A stretch of DNA of 64,000 nt from Paenibacillus pasadenensis DSM 19293 (GCF_000422485.1 NZ_AULW01000057.1:1-64000); one strand, 5' to 3'; positions 32,230-42,542 are shown, counted from the stretch's first letter. The notes: generated from the letters alone by a model not told the origin. Program-made: numbers and translations.

Positions 32230-33393
32230 TCAGGGCCGCTTCGCCGTTTCGGCCAGCACCTCCAGCCAGCGCCGGGCCGTCGCCTGCCAGGTGAAGCTCT
32301 GCTCCACCCGCGCCCGGCTCGCTCGGCCCATCCGCTCCCGCAGCTGGCTATCGCGAAGCAGCTCGAGCAGCCGGTCGCCCAGCTCCTGCTCGATCCGCGC
32401 CGGATCGGCGAGATACCCCGTCTCGCCGTCGACGACGATCTCGCGCATCCCGCCCGCGCGCGAGGCGACGACGGGGATGCCGCTGGCCATCGCCTCGACA
32501 TTGACGAGGCCGAACGCCTCGCGCGCGCCGGAAGGCACGGCGGCCATATCCGCCGCCAGGAACCAGTCGGGCACCGCATCATGCGGCACGTACGGCACGA
32601 ACTGCACATGCCCGCGCAGGCGGCGCCCGAGCCGCTGCAGCATGCGGCTGTAGCGAGTCGTCCGATGCGAGCCGTAGAACGGGCTGCCGACGACGACGAG
32701 CAGCACGCTCGGATGCTCGGCGATTAGGCGGGGCAGCACCCGCAGCAGGTGATGGACGCCTTTGAGCGGGATGACCCTTCCCATGAACAGCACGACGTCC
32801 CGCCCTTGCCAGCCCCGTGCCTGCCGCAGCCGCTCGCGCCGCGCCGCTCCCTCCGGCTTCCAGCGCGACAGGAAGCGCTCCGCGTCGACGCCGATGTGCA
32901 CGACGCGCACCTTGGCCGCCGCCTCCGGCACGCGGCGCACCACCTCGTCCCGCAGGAACTCGCTGTTGACGATGATGCGCTCCGCTCTGCGGAAGCTTGC
33001 GCGAAGCCGCTCCCGGGCAATCGCGTCCGCGCCGATGAACGAGGTCGAGTGCAGGTTCAGCCAGATCCGTGTCGCCGGATGCCGCCTGCCGAGCGTCAGC
33101 ACGTAGCCCGGCCGGTTCTCCACCTCGATCAGATCCGGTCCGAGCCGGCGCGCCGAGGCGCTTACCGCCCGCACGTAAGCGCCCTTGTCCTGCGCCGGAT
33201 AGCGGACGCAGCGGACGCCGCCGACCTGCCCGATGCGGGCCAGCCCTTTCGCGCTGCGGCCGTAGATGACCGGCTCGACGTCGGCCGCGAGCCACGGCAC
33301 CATTTTCTCCACGACGCGCTCGACCGAGCTGCTGCCTGCCGAGGGGATCGGGAACGACCCCGGCGTCACGAACGCGACCTTCTGCTTCGACAC
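32230..33393 (-). CDS. Family 4 glycosyltransferase, spore-coat CotSA-like
   Basis: The 387-residue enzyme is a GT-B glycosyltransferase. The N-terminal domain has TPGSFPIPSAGSSSVE and ENRPGYVLTLGRRHP. The C-terminal domain has VVLFMGRVIPLKGVHHLL and the E-x7-E signature REAFGLVNVEAMASGIPVV that binds the donor sugar nucleotide. It resembles CotSA/YtcC-type enzymes associated with spore surfaces, but the acceptor is unknown. The start is a GTG at 33393 with AAGGAG eight bases upstream; an ATG at 33420 has no such site. It is transcribed alone, facing the DUF1349 terminator. Confidence 0.85.
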   Translation of the reverse strand: MSKQKVAFVTPGSFPIPSAGSSSVERVVEKMVPWLAADVEPVIYGRSAKGLARIGQVGGVRCVRYPAQDKGAYVRAVSASARRLGPDLIEVENRPGYVLTLGRRHPATRIWLNLHSTSFIGADAIARERLRASFRRAERIIVNSEFLRDEVVRRVPEAAAKVRVVHIGVDAERFLSRWKPEGAARRERLRQARGWQGRDVVLFMGRVIPLKGVHHLLRVLPRLIAEHPSVLLVVVGSPFYGSHRTTRYSRMLQRLGRRLRGHVQFVPYVPHDAVPDWFLAADMAAVPSGAREAFGLVNVEAMASGIPVVASRAGGMREIVVDGETGYLADPARIEQELGDRLLELLRDSQLRERMGRASRARVEQSFTWQATARRWLEVLAETAKRP

Positions 33394-33645
33394 GAACCTC
33401 TCTCCTTGCTCTATCTCCATTCGATAGATGTCAGCTAGATTAAGCTATTCGAGCGGACGCGGACGCGTGAGGGTCAAGCGTCATGGAGGGACAGCCGCCG
33501 CTGCGAGTCTGCGCCGGGAGCAGCGCTAGCTCTAGCGCGACCGAGGTCCGACTGGGCTGGTTGATCCATGCCCTCTTCGGTGAATATATACCCGACAGTT
33601 AAAAAAACGATGTCGATGGAAGCATCGGCTACAAGGAGGATGTCC

Positions 33646-34431
33646 ATGAACGCCATCTCTGCCCGCAGCGCCGCCACCCCCGTCTGGCTGCGCGCCGCCA
33701 ACACGGCCGCCTACATCCTGATGATCGTCATGAACGCGCTGGCGACGCTGCTGCCGCTCGGCGGCAAGACGACCAGCGAGCTGTCGGACCAATATCCCGT
33801 GCTCATCACGCCTCCGGGCTATGTATTCTCGATCTGGAGCGTCATCTACGCGCTGCTCGCCGGCTTCATCGTCTACCAGTGGACGTCCGTCGGCGCCTCG
33901 CGCGAATCGGTGCGGCGCATCGGCCTGTGGTTCGTGCTGAACGGGCTGGCCAACTCCGCCTGGATCGTCGCCTGGCAGTACGAGCAGCTCGGCCTCAGCG
34001 TCGTCGTCATGCTGCTGCTGCTCGTCACGCTGATCGTCCTTTATCACCGCACGCAGCGGGCCGGCGGCCCGAAGGCTCCAGCCGGAGAGGCGCTGCTCGT
34101 GCAGCTGCCGTTCAGCCTCTATCTCGGCTGGATTTCGGTCGCAACGATCGTCAATGTGACCGTACTGCTGTACGACGCCGGATGGGATGGCTTCGGCCTC
34201 GGCGACACGGCCTGGCTGACGATCGGGATGCTCGCCGCCGCCATCGTCGGACTCGTCATCGGCTTCCTCTACCGCGATCCGTTCTTCGGGCTCGTCCAGG
34301 CCTGGGCGCTGAGCGGCATCGCGACCAAAAGCGAGCTTGCCTCCTCTTCGTCGACGCTCGCTTGGGCGCTCGCGGGCCTGCTCGTGCTGTCCTGCCTGCT
34401 CCAAGCCTGGAGAAGATGGGGCAGCGCCTAG
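33646..34431 (+). CDS. TspO/MBR-type tryptophan-rich membrane protein
   Basis: About seven hydrophobic segments span 261 residues, with membrane-border motifs typical of the TspO-related family: TPPGYVFSIWSVIYALLAG, NGLANSAWIVAWQYEQLG and LPFSLYLGWISVATIVN. TspO proteins bind tetrapyrroles and act in stress sensing. This longer form is common in Gram-positive bacteria and its ligand is unknown. AGGAGG lies six bases before the ATG at 33646; an in-frame extension to 33568 has no site. The next gene, psd, is 150 bases downstream in the same direction. Confidence 0.75.
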   Translation: MNAISARSAATPVWLRAANTAAYILMIVMNALATLLPLGGKTTSELSDQYPVLITPPGYVFSIWSVIYALLAGFIVYQWTSVGASRESVRRIGLWFVLNGLANSAWIVAWQYEQLGLSVVVMLLLLVTLIVLYHRTQRAGGPKAPAGEALLVQLPFSLYLGWISVATIVNVTVLLYDAGWDGFGLGDTAWLTIGMLAAAIVGLVIGFLYRDPFFGLVQAWALSGIATKSELASSSSTLAWALAGLLVLSCLLQAWRRWGSA

Positions 34432-34584
34432 AGCCTCGCGCGCTTTGCGCCCGACCTTGCCGGAGAGGCTCATTGATTCTTCTCTTCAATTATGGCAAAC
34501 TAGTCGGGATGGCCTATGCGAGAGAGAGGAACGCCTTTCCTTGCTCCGCAGCAGACGGCCGCGAAAGGACGTGACTTCGGAGGC

Positions 34585-35370
34585 ATGTGGACCTGGTTCT
34601 TCCGACATTTGACGGAGCTTGGCTCTCGCAAATGGCTCTCCCGCACGACGGGCAGGCTTGCCAAATCCCGAGCCAGCCGGGGCTTCATCCCCCGCTTTGC
34701 CCGCACTTACGGCATACGCGTCGAGGAAGCCGAGAAGGCTCTGCGCGACTATGCGACGCTTAACGAATTTTTCACCCGGCGCCTGAAGCCCGGCATGCGG
34801 ACGATCGATCCGGCAGCCGACTCCGTCGCCAGTCCCGTGGATGCTCTCGTGACGGGAGCCGGTCCGATCGAGGACGGCACGATGCTCGGCATCAAGGGGC
34901 AGGACTATACGGTCGAGGAGCTGCTCGGCGGCTCCCCGCGCCTTGAAAACTACCGCGACGGCTACTACATCGTGCTTTATCTCAGCCCGACCGACTACCA
35001 CCGGATCCATGTGCCGGTCGACGGCTCGATCATCGAGCGCGAGCATCTGCCGGGACGTGTCTATCCGGTCAACGAGTTCGGCCTCACGCGCATGAAGAGA
35101 GTGCTCAGCCGCAACGAACGCCTCGTCACGTATTTGACCCATGGCTCTCGGGAGCTCGCCATCGTCAAAGTCGGCGCGCTCAACGTCAGCAGCATCCGCT
35201 ATGCGGAGCCTCAGCGCTCCAAAGCGGTCAAAGGAGACGAGCTCGCCTACTTCGAGTTCGGCTCCACCGTCGTCCTGCTGTTCCAGGACGACAGCTTCAT
35301 CCCTCGCGAGGACCTGGCCGTCGGCCTCAAGGTCCGCATGGGCGAACGTCTCGGACAGCTGGCTCCTTGA
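34585..35370 (+). CDS. psd: Phosphatidylserine decarboxylase
   Basis: It makes phosphatidylethanolamine at the membrane by decarboxylating phosphatidylserine with a pyruvoyl group. The chain is processed at the serine of the FGST motif (ELAYFEFGSTVVLLF). YYIVLYLSPTDYHRIHVPVD supplies the conserved histidines. The 261-residue length matches Bacillus Psd. By alignment in memory the start is the ATG at 34585, though its GGAGG is only one base away; a longer start at 34516 has no good site. The stop codon lies in the loop region of the gene's own terminator hairpin. No pssA neighbour is seen. Confidence 0.9.
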   Translation: MWTWFFRHLTELGSRKWLSRTTGRLAKSRASRGFIPRFARTYGIRVEEAEKALRDYATLNEFFTRRLKPGMRTIDPAADSVASPVDALVTGAGPIEDGTMLGIKGQDYTVEELLGGSPRLENYRDGYYIVLYLSPTDYHRIHVPVDGSIIEREHLPGRVYPVNEFGLTRMKRVLSRNERLVTYLTHGSRELAIVKVGALNVSSIRYAEPQRSKAVKGDELAYFEFGSTVVLLFQDDSFIPREDLAVGLKVRMGERLGQLAP

Positions 35371-35384
35371 GCCGGCTTTTTTTT
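35357..35384 (+). terminator. Intrinsic terminator overlapping the psd stop codon
   Basis: AGCTGGCTC and GAGCCGGCT form a nine-base stem (one G-T pair) around CTT and run into eight T. The TGA stop at 35368-35370 is part of the hairpin. Confidence 0.85.
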
Positions 35385-36891
35385 ATTCCCGCTTTGCCGA
35401 CCGCCACGCCTCCGCCAGCCGCTTCATCCCCTCCCCGATCTCCTCCTCCGTCAAATGGGCGAAGCCGAACAAGGCTCCCGGCTCGGGATGCTTCGTCTCG
35501 CCCGGCTGCGCAGTCCAGTACTTGCGGCCGTCGCTCCATCCGATCTTCCGCTCCTGCGCCAGCCGCAGCAGCCGCTCGTAGCGATCCTCTCCCGCCGTCC
35601 ACGTCGCGTACTGATGCAGTCCGGCATGAGCCGGCGACCAGCGGAACGGCTGCCCCGACAGCGACGCCAGCCCTGCGTGCAGCGCCGACAGCCTCCGCCG
35701 GTACTGCCTGCGGATGCGCCCCAGATGGCGGGCGTAGCGTCCTTCCTGAAGAAAGCGCGCCAGCGCGAGCTGCTCGAGCTGCCCGGACGAATACGGCTCG
35801 TAGAACGACTTGGCGCGGACGAGCCGCGACACGAGCCACGGAGGCGCGACCGCGTAGCCGATCCGCAGCCCGCTGTACATGGTCCTGGAAAAGCTGCCGA
35901 GATAGACGACGCGCCCCTGGGCGTCCATCGCCTTGAGCGGCTCGCCCGGCCTGCCGGTGTAGCGGAACTCGCCGTCGTAGTCGTCCTCCAGCAGCAGCGC
36001 CCCTCTTCGCTCGGCCCAGGCCAGCAGCTCCGCTCGCCGCGAAGCGGGCAGCACTGCGCCGGTCGGGAACTGGCGGTTCGGCGTCACGGCGGCCAGCGAC
36101 GCGTCCCAATCATCCGGCACGATTCCGAGCTCGTCGATCTTTGCGCCCAGCACCTCCGCGCCGGCCGCGAGCGCCGCTTCCCGGATGCCGCCATACCCCG
36201 GATTCTCCATGACGAAGCGCTCTCCCGGACCGATCAGCGTCTGCAGCAGCAGCGCCAGCGCCTGCTTGGAGCCGCTCGTCACGACGATGTTCGCCGGATC
36301 CGCATGGATGCCCCGCTCACGCCTCAGCAGCGCCGCGATCGCCTCCCTCAGCTCCGGGCTGCCCGCCGGCGTCAGCTCACGGCCTCCATCCTCCAGCGGC
36401 CGCTCCAGCGACTGTCGGACCGCGGCATAGAGCGCCTGCTTCCATTCGCCGGCTGGGAACAGCCGAAAGTCCGTCCGGCCCGACGCGAATCGCTGCGCGG
36501 CAGCCTCGAGGCTGTCCGCCGCATCGGGCAAAGCGGCCGGCGAAGCCGCCTCGAGCCGCTTGAACCAATCGCTGCCGCATGAGCGGGCTTGCGGCCCGAT
36601 CGGCTCCTGCTCGCGCTCCTGGCCTTGTCGCAGGACGCCGGCCTCGTAGGCGGCATAGGTGCCGCTGCCTTGCTCGGCTTCCACATAACCTTCCGCCCGC
36701 AGCATGTCGTACACCTGGCTGACCGTGCCGCGGGAGAGGCCGTACAGCTCCGCCATGCGGCGCGTGCTAGGCAGACGTTCGCCGCTGGCCGATCCTCCGT
36801 CCAGAATCTGCGCCTTCAGCGATTCATACAGAGCCTCGCGCTTGCTTCTTCCTTCTTCCAGCAGCCGCTCGTAGGCGAGCCTCGGTTCCAT
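35383..36891 (-). CDS. MocR-type regulator (GntR helix-turn-helix fused to an aminotransferase fold), PLP lysine replaced
   Basis: Residues about 15-75 form a GntR winged helix (GERLPSTRRMAELYGLSRGTV). After a linker, residues about 130-500 form a class I aminotransferase-like domain: VVTSGSKQALALLLQT, ENPGYGG and LLEDDYDGEFRY. In most MocR proteins a lysine in a SFSK/TFSK motif binds PLP. Here the codon is AGG and the motif reads GSFSRTMYSGLRIGY, so the Schiff-base lysine is missing. The regulator may respond to another ligand or to PLP non-covalently. The ATG at 36891 follows AAAGG by nine bases. It is divergent from the flavin-barrel gene, its likely target. Confidence 0.85.
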   Translation of the reverse strand: MEPRLAYERLLEEGRSKREALYESLKAQILDGGSASGERLPSTRRMAELYGLSRGTVSQVYDMLRAEGYVEAEQGSGTYAAYEAGVLRQGQEREQEPIGPQARSCGSDWFKRLEAASPAALPDAADSLEAAAQRFASGRTDFRLFPAGEWKQALYAAVRQSLERPLEDGGRELTPAGSPELREAIAALLRRERGIHADPANIVVTSGSKQALALLLQTLIGPGERFVMENPGYGGIREAALAAGAEVLGAKIDELGIVPDDWDASLAAVTPNRQFPTGAVLPASRRAELLAWAERRGALLLEDDYDGEFRYTGRPGEPLKAMDAQGRVVYLGSFSRTMYSGLRIGYAVAPPWLVSRLVRAKSFYEPYSSGQLEQLALARFLQEGRYARHLGRIRRQYRRRLSALHAGLASLSGQPFRWSPAHAGLHQYATWTAGEDRYERLLRLAQERKIGWSDGRKYWTAQPGETKHPEPGALFGFAHLTEEEIGEGMKRLAEAWRSAKRE

Positions 36892-36912
36892 GCGCCTCAT
36901 CCTTTCCGCGAC

Positions 36913-36965
36913 AAAGTGGTCTAATGAATTTACTATAAACCGGATCTTTTCCATTTGCCACTTTT
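36913..36965. promoter_or_regulatory. Inverted-repeat pair in the MocR/flavin-protein divergent promoter region
   Basis: AAAGTGG (36913-36919) and CCACTTTT (36958-36965) are inverted and flank TTTACTATAAACC. That segment offers TATAGT on the minus strand and TACTAT on the plus strand as -10 candidates. It is a plausible MocR operator; -35 boxes are weak. Confidence 0.4.
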
Positions 36966-37026
36966 CCCTTACCTTTAGCAGCAGAGGGCAGAGGAAATGC
37001 ACGCTGCCGGGAGAGGAAGAGACAAG

Positions 37027-37665
37027 ATGAGAAGAAAAGAATTCGATCAAAGCCGCGACCAGGCGGAGCTGGAAGCCTTCTTGCAGGAGATGAGCTTCGG
37101 GTTTCTGGCGTCGGTCCGTCCCGACGGAACGCCCGGCATTACGCCGCTGAACTTTGTGTACCGGAACGGCTCGCTCTACTTCCACGGCAGCCGCGCCGGC
37201 GAAAAAATCAAGAGCCTGAAGGCAAACGAGCAGGTTTCCTTCTGCGTCGCCCGGGAATATGCGCTGATCCCGTCTTACTTCGAGGATCCGGAGCTCGCAT
37301 GCCCGGCGACAGCCTATTTCAAGTCCGTCCTGCTGCGGGGCACGGCGTCGCTCGTCGAGGATCTGGAAGAGAAGGCGGATGCGCTGCAGGCGATGATGGC
37401 CAAGCTCCAGCCGGAAGGCGGGCATGAGCCGATCCGGGCGGACGACGCGCGCTATCGGGGCAATCTGAAGGGCGTGGCGGTCATCCGCCTGAATGTCGAG
37501 CACATCAGCGCCAAGTTCAAGTTCGGCCAGAACCTGACCGAGCCCAAGCGGGAAGCCGTAGCAGGCCAGCTCGAGCGGCGCGGCTGTCCGTTCGACCACG
37601 AGACGGCTGAGCTGATGCGGCGTTACGCGCCGGATGGAGACGGACAGCCGCAGCCCGCGGAGTAG
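37027..37665 (+). CDS. Pyridoxamine 5'-phosphate oxidase-family (flavin split-barrel) protein
   Basis: The 212-residue protein has a split-barrel flavin fold: MSFGFLASVRPDGTPGITPLNFVY, LYFHGSRAGEKIKSLKAN and VSFCVAREYALIPSYFEDP. It probably binds FMN and reduces or oxidises a small molecule. The classic PNPOx C-terminal substrate motif is not evident, so a vitamin B6 role is unproven. AGGAAG lies seven bases before the ATG at 37027. It is divergent from a MocR-type regulator, a pairing common in vitamin B6-linked control. The stop codon falls in the first unit of the 21-bp repeat array. Confidence 0.8.
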   Translation: MRRKEFDQSRDQAELEAFLQEMSFGFLASVRPDGTPGITPLNFVYRNGSLYFHGSRAGEKIKSLKANEQVSFCVAREYALIPSYFEDPELACPATAYFKSVLLRGTASLVEDLEEKADALQAMMAKLQPEGGHEPIRADDARYRGNLKGVAVIRLNVEHISAKFKFGQNLTEPKREAVAGQLERRGCPFDHETAELMRRYAPDGDGQPQPAE

Positions 37666-37815
37666 CAGGCTCAGTCGGAGAGCAGCAGGCTCGGCTCGGA
37701 GAGCAGCAGGCTCGGCTTGGAGAGCGACAGGCGCAGCTCGGAGAGCAGCACGCTCGGCTCGCGGAGCAGCAGGCTCGGCTCGGAGCGGCAGGCTCGGCTC
37801 GGAGAGCGGCAGCAG
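37663..37815. repeat. About seven imperfect 21-bp tandem repeats
   Basis: The unit is AGCAGCAGGCTCGGCTCGGAG with several changes per copy; one copy is two bases shorter. The array begins at the stop codon of the flavin-barrel gene and ends before the shared terminator. The long minus frame across it looks like a repeat artefact, not a gene. Confidence 0.85.
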
Positions 37816-37889
37816 CCCGCCTCCGCTGCTTTGCCGGAGCTCGGGCGAGTCGCGCTCCCCGGACTGGAACGGCACGCCGGGCAGCAGAC

Positions 37890-37930
37890 AAAAAAAGCTC
37901 CGTCCCACCCGAAAGGGGAACGGAGCTTTC
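37890..37930. terminator. Bidirectional terminator between the flavin-barrel gene and the nucleotidase gene
   Basis: AAAGCTCCGT pairs with ACGGAGCTTT around a 16-base loop. It is followed by seven T on the minus strand and a shorter pyrimidine run on the plus strand. Confidence 0.88.
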
Positions 37931-37952
37931 TGTATTGCGGAATGAAGCTCGA

Positions 37953-40900
37953 TTAGGAGACTTGACCCAGCACGCGGTCGAGGATGACGGCCGCTTGAGC
38001 GCGGGTCGCCATGCCTTTCGGCGCGAAGGTTCCATCGCCCATGCCGTTCAGGATGCCGGATTTAACCAGCTGAGCGACAGCGTTCTGAGCGTAGGAGCCG
38101 ATTTTCGCCTTGTCTTTGAATGCGGACAGAGCGTCCTTGTCGACCGGCTGCTCCTTGCCCGCATACTTGAGGGCATTGGCGACCATGATCGCCATCTCCT
38201 CGCGGGTAATGTCGCGGTTCGGCTCGAACTTGCCGTTGCCGCTGCCTTGAACGAGGCCGGCCTGGACGGCTGCGGCGATGTAGCTGCCGTACCATGCATC
38301 CGACTTGACGTCGTTGAAGGACGTCGAGGAGGAGGTCAGGTCAAGCTGCAGAGCGCGTGCGATCATCGCGATGAACTGAGCGCGCGTCACTTCTTCGGCT
38401 GGAGCGAACTTGCCGTCGCCCATGCCGTTGATGATGCCCAGAGCAGCCAGCTTCTGGATCGCAGCGACAGCCCAAGTGTACTTGGCGATGTCGCCGAACT
38501 CAGGAGCCGCGCTTGGTGCAGGCGTAGCCGATGGTGCCGGCGTCGCGCTCGGAGCCGGCGTCGCGCTTGGAGAAGCGGACGGGCTTGCCGTAGGCGTCGG
38601 CGTCGCGGACGGATTCCATGGCGTCGGCGTCGAAGTCGCTTCCTTCACGTTCGTGATGCGTCCTTCGATCTTGGCGGTGATTTGGCCGCCTTTGAATGTC
38701 TTCACGATATAGTTGTAGAACTCGTCCAGGTCGATTGGACCCGGTACAGACGATTTGGCTTCGGTCAGCACTTTGTAGTTGTCGCCGCCGGCAGCCATGA
38801 AGTTGTTGACGACAGCCGTATATTCCTTGCCGTCCTCGATCGGCGTGCCGTCCGTCAGAGTCAGGCTATCGACTCGCTCGGCGACAGGCTTGTACATCAG
38901 AGCCGTATACTTGAGGCCGGAAATCTGCAGCGTCTTCGTATTGGCGGAGCCGTCCTGGTTCGTACCCCATTGCTGCTCCAGCAGCTTCTTCACTTGAGCG
39001 CCCGTAAGCGTCAGCTTGACGAGCGTATTGCCGAACGGCTGGACTTTCGCCAGGTCGCCGAACTTCACGTCGCCTTTCGGCAGGTCGGCGCGGATGCCGC
39101 CCGGATTCATGAAGGCGAAGTCCGCTGCGCTCTTGCCGTCGCCGAAGTCGGCGTGGCGCATGGCGTCTGCGATCAGGTTGCCCAGCGGCGCTTCATTGTT
39201 GTACGCGTCCGTACGGACGATGGAGCCGTCCGTCGTGCCGACCGGCTTGGTCAGCTCCGGATGCAGATCCAGGTATTTATTGACGAGCGCGACCGTATCC
39301 GCATCCGGCGTCTTGCCGGCGTGGAACGTTGTCGAGACGACAGCGGATTTTTCTTTGACATCGCCCGTCTTGGCATCGATGACGAGCTTGATGTCTTCGT
39401 ACGCCGTACCGTAGGAATAAGCTTGGACGATCAGCTTGCCGTTGACTTCCTGATTGGCGAGAGCATGGTCGTCGCCGGCGACGATGACGTCGATCGGGGA
39501 GTCGGCCGGCAGCGCCTTCGCCAGATCGACGGCTTCTCCGACCGTCACGGTCGCCTTTCCGTCCACAAAGGTCGTTTTGGCCGGATCATGCGCCAGCACG
39601 ACGATCGTCTGTACGCCTTGGTCTTGCAGCGCTTTGGCATAGGCGTTGACCGCTTTTACTTCCTCGGATGCTTCCATGAAGCGCACGCCTTCCGTTCCGG
39701 ACGGAGCGACCTTGTTCGGCGTGGACTTCGTAACGAGGCCGATGAAGCCGATCTTGACGCCGCCGACTTCTTTCACGACGTAAGGCTCGATAAGCGTCTT
39801 GCCCGTTTCCGTGACGATGACGTTGCCGTTGACGTAGTCGAAGTCGACGCCGCCATGCACGACATTTTTATTCTTCGGATCTTGGCCGCCATACAGCTGC
39901 GCCTTCAGAGCGTCGACGCCTTGGTCGAACTCATGGTTGCCCAGAGAGCCGATGTCGAATTGCATCATGTTCAGCCATTCCAGCGTCGGCTTGTCGCGCT
40001 CCAGCGACGATACTGGAGCCGATGCGCCGACGGAGTCGCCGTTATGGAACAGGATCGTCGGCTTGCCTTCCGCCGCGTATTTCGCGCGGGCTTCCTTGAG
40101 GTAGGTCGCCAGGATGGCGGCCGTGCCCGCAGGCTTGCTGCTGACCAGAGATTCGGTATCCAGCTGGCCGTGCAGGTCATTGATGCCGAGCAGGTGGACC
40201 TCCACGTCGGAAGTCGCCTGCACGAACGGCTTCTTCAGCTTCTCCAGCTTGAAGATGCCGAAGCCTTTGTCATTGTTCGTTTCCGTGTAGGTAATGCCCT
40301 GGCTCAGGGCAGTTGCCGCTTTAGGCGTCGAAGTGAACGTCACATTGACGTTGCCCTCGATCGGCTGCAGCGACCAGTTGCCGTCTGCCGTCGGATTGAT
40401 CGTTCCTTTTTCGACGATATAGTCCATCAGCACCTGGCGGTTCTCGTCCTGGGAGTCGACGATCAGCTGAGCGCCTTTGACGCCAGGGAAGTTGCCGCCG
40501 CCGCTTGCGCGGTAATTGTTCGTGACGACGATGAAGTCCTGGTTCGGGTCAAGCGGCTGGCCGTTGTACGTCAGTTCAGTGACGCGGCTGGAGCCCGGGT
40601 TGAGCGGCTTGCCGTTCGGGTCGTACTTGGCCGGCTTGGTGACGTCGTACTTGTAGTTCACGCCGTCGATGACGTCGAAGTTGTACACGGCGAAGGCCGG
40701 GTTCAGCAGCGACTGGGCCGTCGTCTTGCGGGGGCTGATCGTGTTGAACGCGCCTGCGCTCATCTCCAGCCATTCCTTGACGACCGAGCCTTTGACCTTG
40801 ATCGCCTTGAGCGTGTTGTCGTACAGATACAGGTCGCTCGCGCTGCGGATCGTCAGATCGCCGGCAGCGATGTCCGTATATTCATCCGGACCGTTGCGTC

Positions 40901-42309
40901 CCGCCTTGAACGGCGCGCCGACGCTCAGGATCGGCAGATCCTTGTAGACGGAGTCGTTCACGGTCAGGTAGTTCTGGACGTACCATTTTTGAGCGTCCGT
41001 CACGGCCTGGACCGTCGGATCGTCCTGCACCATCGCGAAGAAGCTGTTCATCGCGGCGCTTGTCGTGCCGAGCTTCGCGCCTGTGTAGGCGATGGTCGCG
41101 TTGTGGGCGGCCGCTGCGAGCTGTTGTACCTGAAGGTCAGGAGCAACAGTCGAGGAGTTCACCTTGTCGACCGTTTTGAAGATCGACTTCGTCGAGGTCT
41201 TGGAAGCCGCTTTGTCGACGACCCATTTGCCGCCGCTTTGCACGACTTTGAGGTCGATCAGGCCGATGTTGTTGCCGCCGTAGCCGGCTTGCACGGCCGG
41301 CGTGCCGTTGATATGGCCGTTGACGTTGTCAACCTTAACCGCAGCCGTGTTGAAAGGCTTGCTCGTGCTCGGATCCTTGAAGCTGGCGTCGAGCGCCGCT
41401 TCCGTCGCCGCCGGGAATACTTTATGGGAGTGAGAGAACGTGACGGCGTCGATGCCGGGAACTTTCGTCAGGGCATTGACCGCGTTCTCTTCGCCTGCGC
41501 CTTCCGGAGCTGTCGCGTCGAAGCCCGTATGCGCCAGGGCGATGACGACATCCGCGCCTGCCGCGCGTACGATCGGAGCGAATTTCGCCGCCGTCGTGCT
41601 GATGTCTTCCGTATAGACCTTGCCTTCGAGGTTGACCTTGTCCCACTCCATGATCTGCGGCGTGACGAGGCCGATCAGGCCGACCTTGATCGTCTGCTCA
41701 TTGTTGTTGGAGTCTTTCACTTTCTTTTCCAGGATGACATAAGGCTCGAAGGCATTTTCATCGTTGGATTTGTCGTTGTCGCCGTCAACTTTGTAGATGT
41801 TGGCATTGACGTAAGGGAAGGCTGCGCCCGGGAGATTCTTGTAGACGCCTTCCGCCACCGTGCGGTCGAGGAAGTCGAGGCCGTAGTTAAACTCATGGTT
41901 GCCGAACGTAGCCGCATCGTACTTGAGATAGTTCATGACCGCCATCATCGGATGGATGGCCTGAGGATTCGTCTTCAAGTCCGAATGCTTGGCCATATAG
42001 GTGCCGAGCGGCGTGCCTTGGATCAAGTCTCCATTGTCCACGAGCAGCGTATTTCCATTGCGGTTCTCATTGATCAGCGTCGCGGCGCGGTCCAGGCCGA
42101 CCGTGATCGAAGCGGCGTTTTTGAAATAATCCCAGCCGTAGACGTTCGTATGAATGTCCGTCGTGCTCAAGACGCGAAGATCGATCGTCGCGTCAGCAGC
42201 CGCCTCCGCCGTTCCCGTGAACAGCACGGCTCCGCCAAGAACCTGCGCGGACAGCACATGCCGCCAGCACGGAAGCGGTCGGTTTGTTCCATTTCGGCTT
42301 CCATCTCAT
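37953..42309 (-). CDS. SLH-anchored two-module nucleotidase/2',3'-cyclic phosphodiesterase (YfkN-like), apparent frameshift in signal peptide
   Basis: The body (open from 42257) has two metallophosphatase modules with nucleotidase C-domains: LRVLSTTDIHTNVYGWDYF and FGNHEFNYG, then VHLLGINDLHGQLDTES and LGNHEFDQG. PGGIRADLPKGDVKFGDL follows in the second C-domain. A Pro/Ser/Thr linker and three SLH domains (about 1250-1434) anchor it to the wall. It should hydrolyse extracellular nucleotides for phosphate. The ribosome site and ATG at 42309 start MRWKPKWNKPTASVLAA in another frame. Removing one base near 42257-42260 would join this to LSAQVLGGAVLF, making a complete signal peptide. Confidence 0.88.
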
Positions 42310-42347
42310 AAAGTGATGAGTCCTCCCTTTTTGTTTCTTGCCTCGAC

Positions 42348-42353
42348 ATTATA
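42348..42353 (-). promoter_or_regulatory. Extended -10 promoter element of the SLH nucleotidase gene
   Basis: TGGTATAAT on the minus strand is a perfect -10 box with an upstream TG. The -35 region is weak. The start codon at 42309 is about 40 bases downstream, which supports 42309 rather than 42257 as the authentic start. Confidence 0.65.
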
Positions 42354-42542
42354 CCAACAGAGGAAAATCGAAAATCATAGAAATCATAAAATATTCGTTG
42401 AGGTTATGTAAAGAAAAATATCACTAGTCAAAGAAAAATGACGAATATGAATAAAAATCCATCCTTATACATCGCTTTTTTTGTATACCGAAAAGATCGT
42501 TTTCCTTTTCGCATGGCAATCGAAACGCGCCATATCAAGAAA

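Noticed and set aside
37935-42311. A 1458-codon open frame on the plus strand opposite the nucleotidase gene
   Set aside because: It lacks recognisable motifs and lies exactly opposite a gene with metallophosphatase and SLH domains. High GC removes stop codons from the antisense frame.
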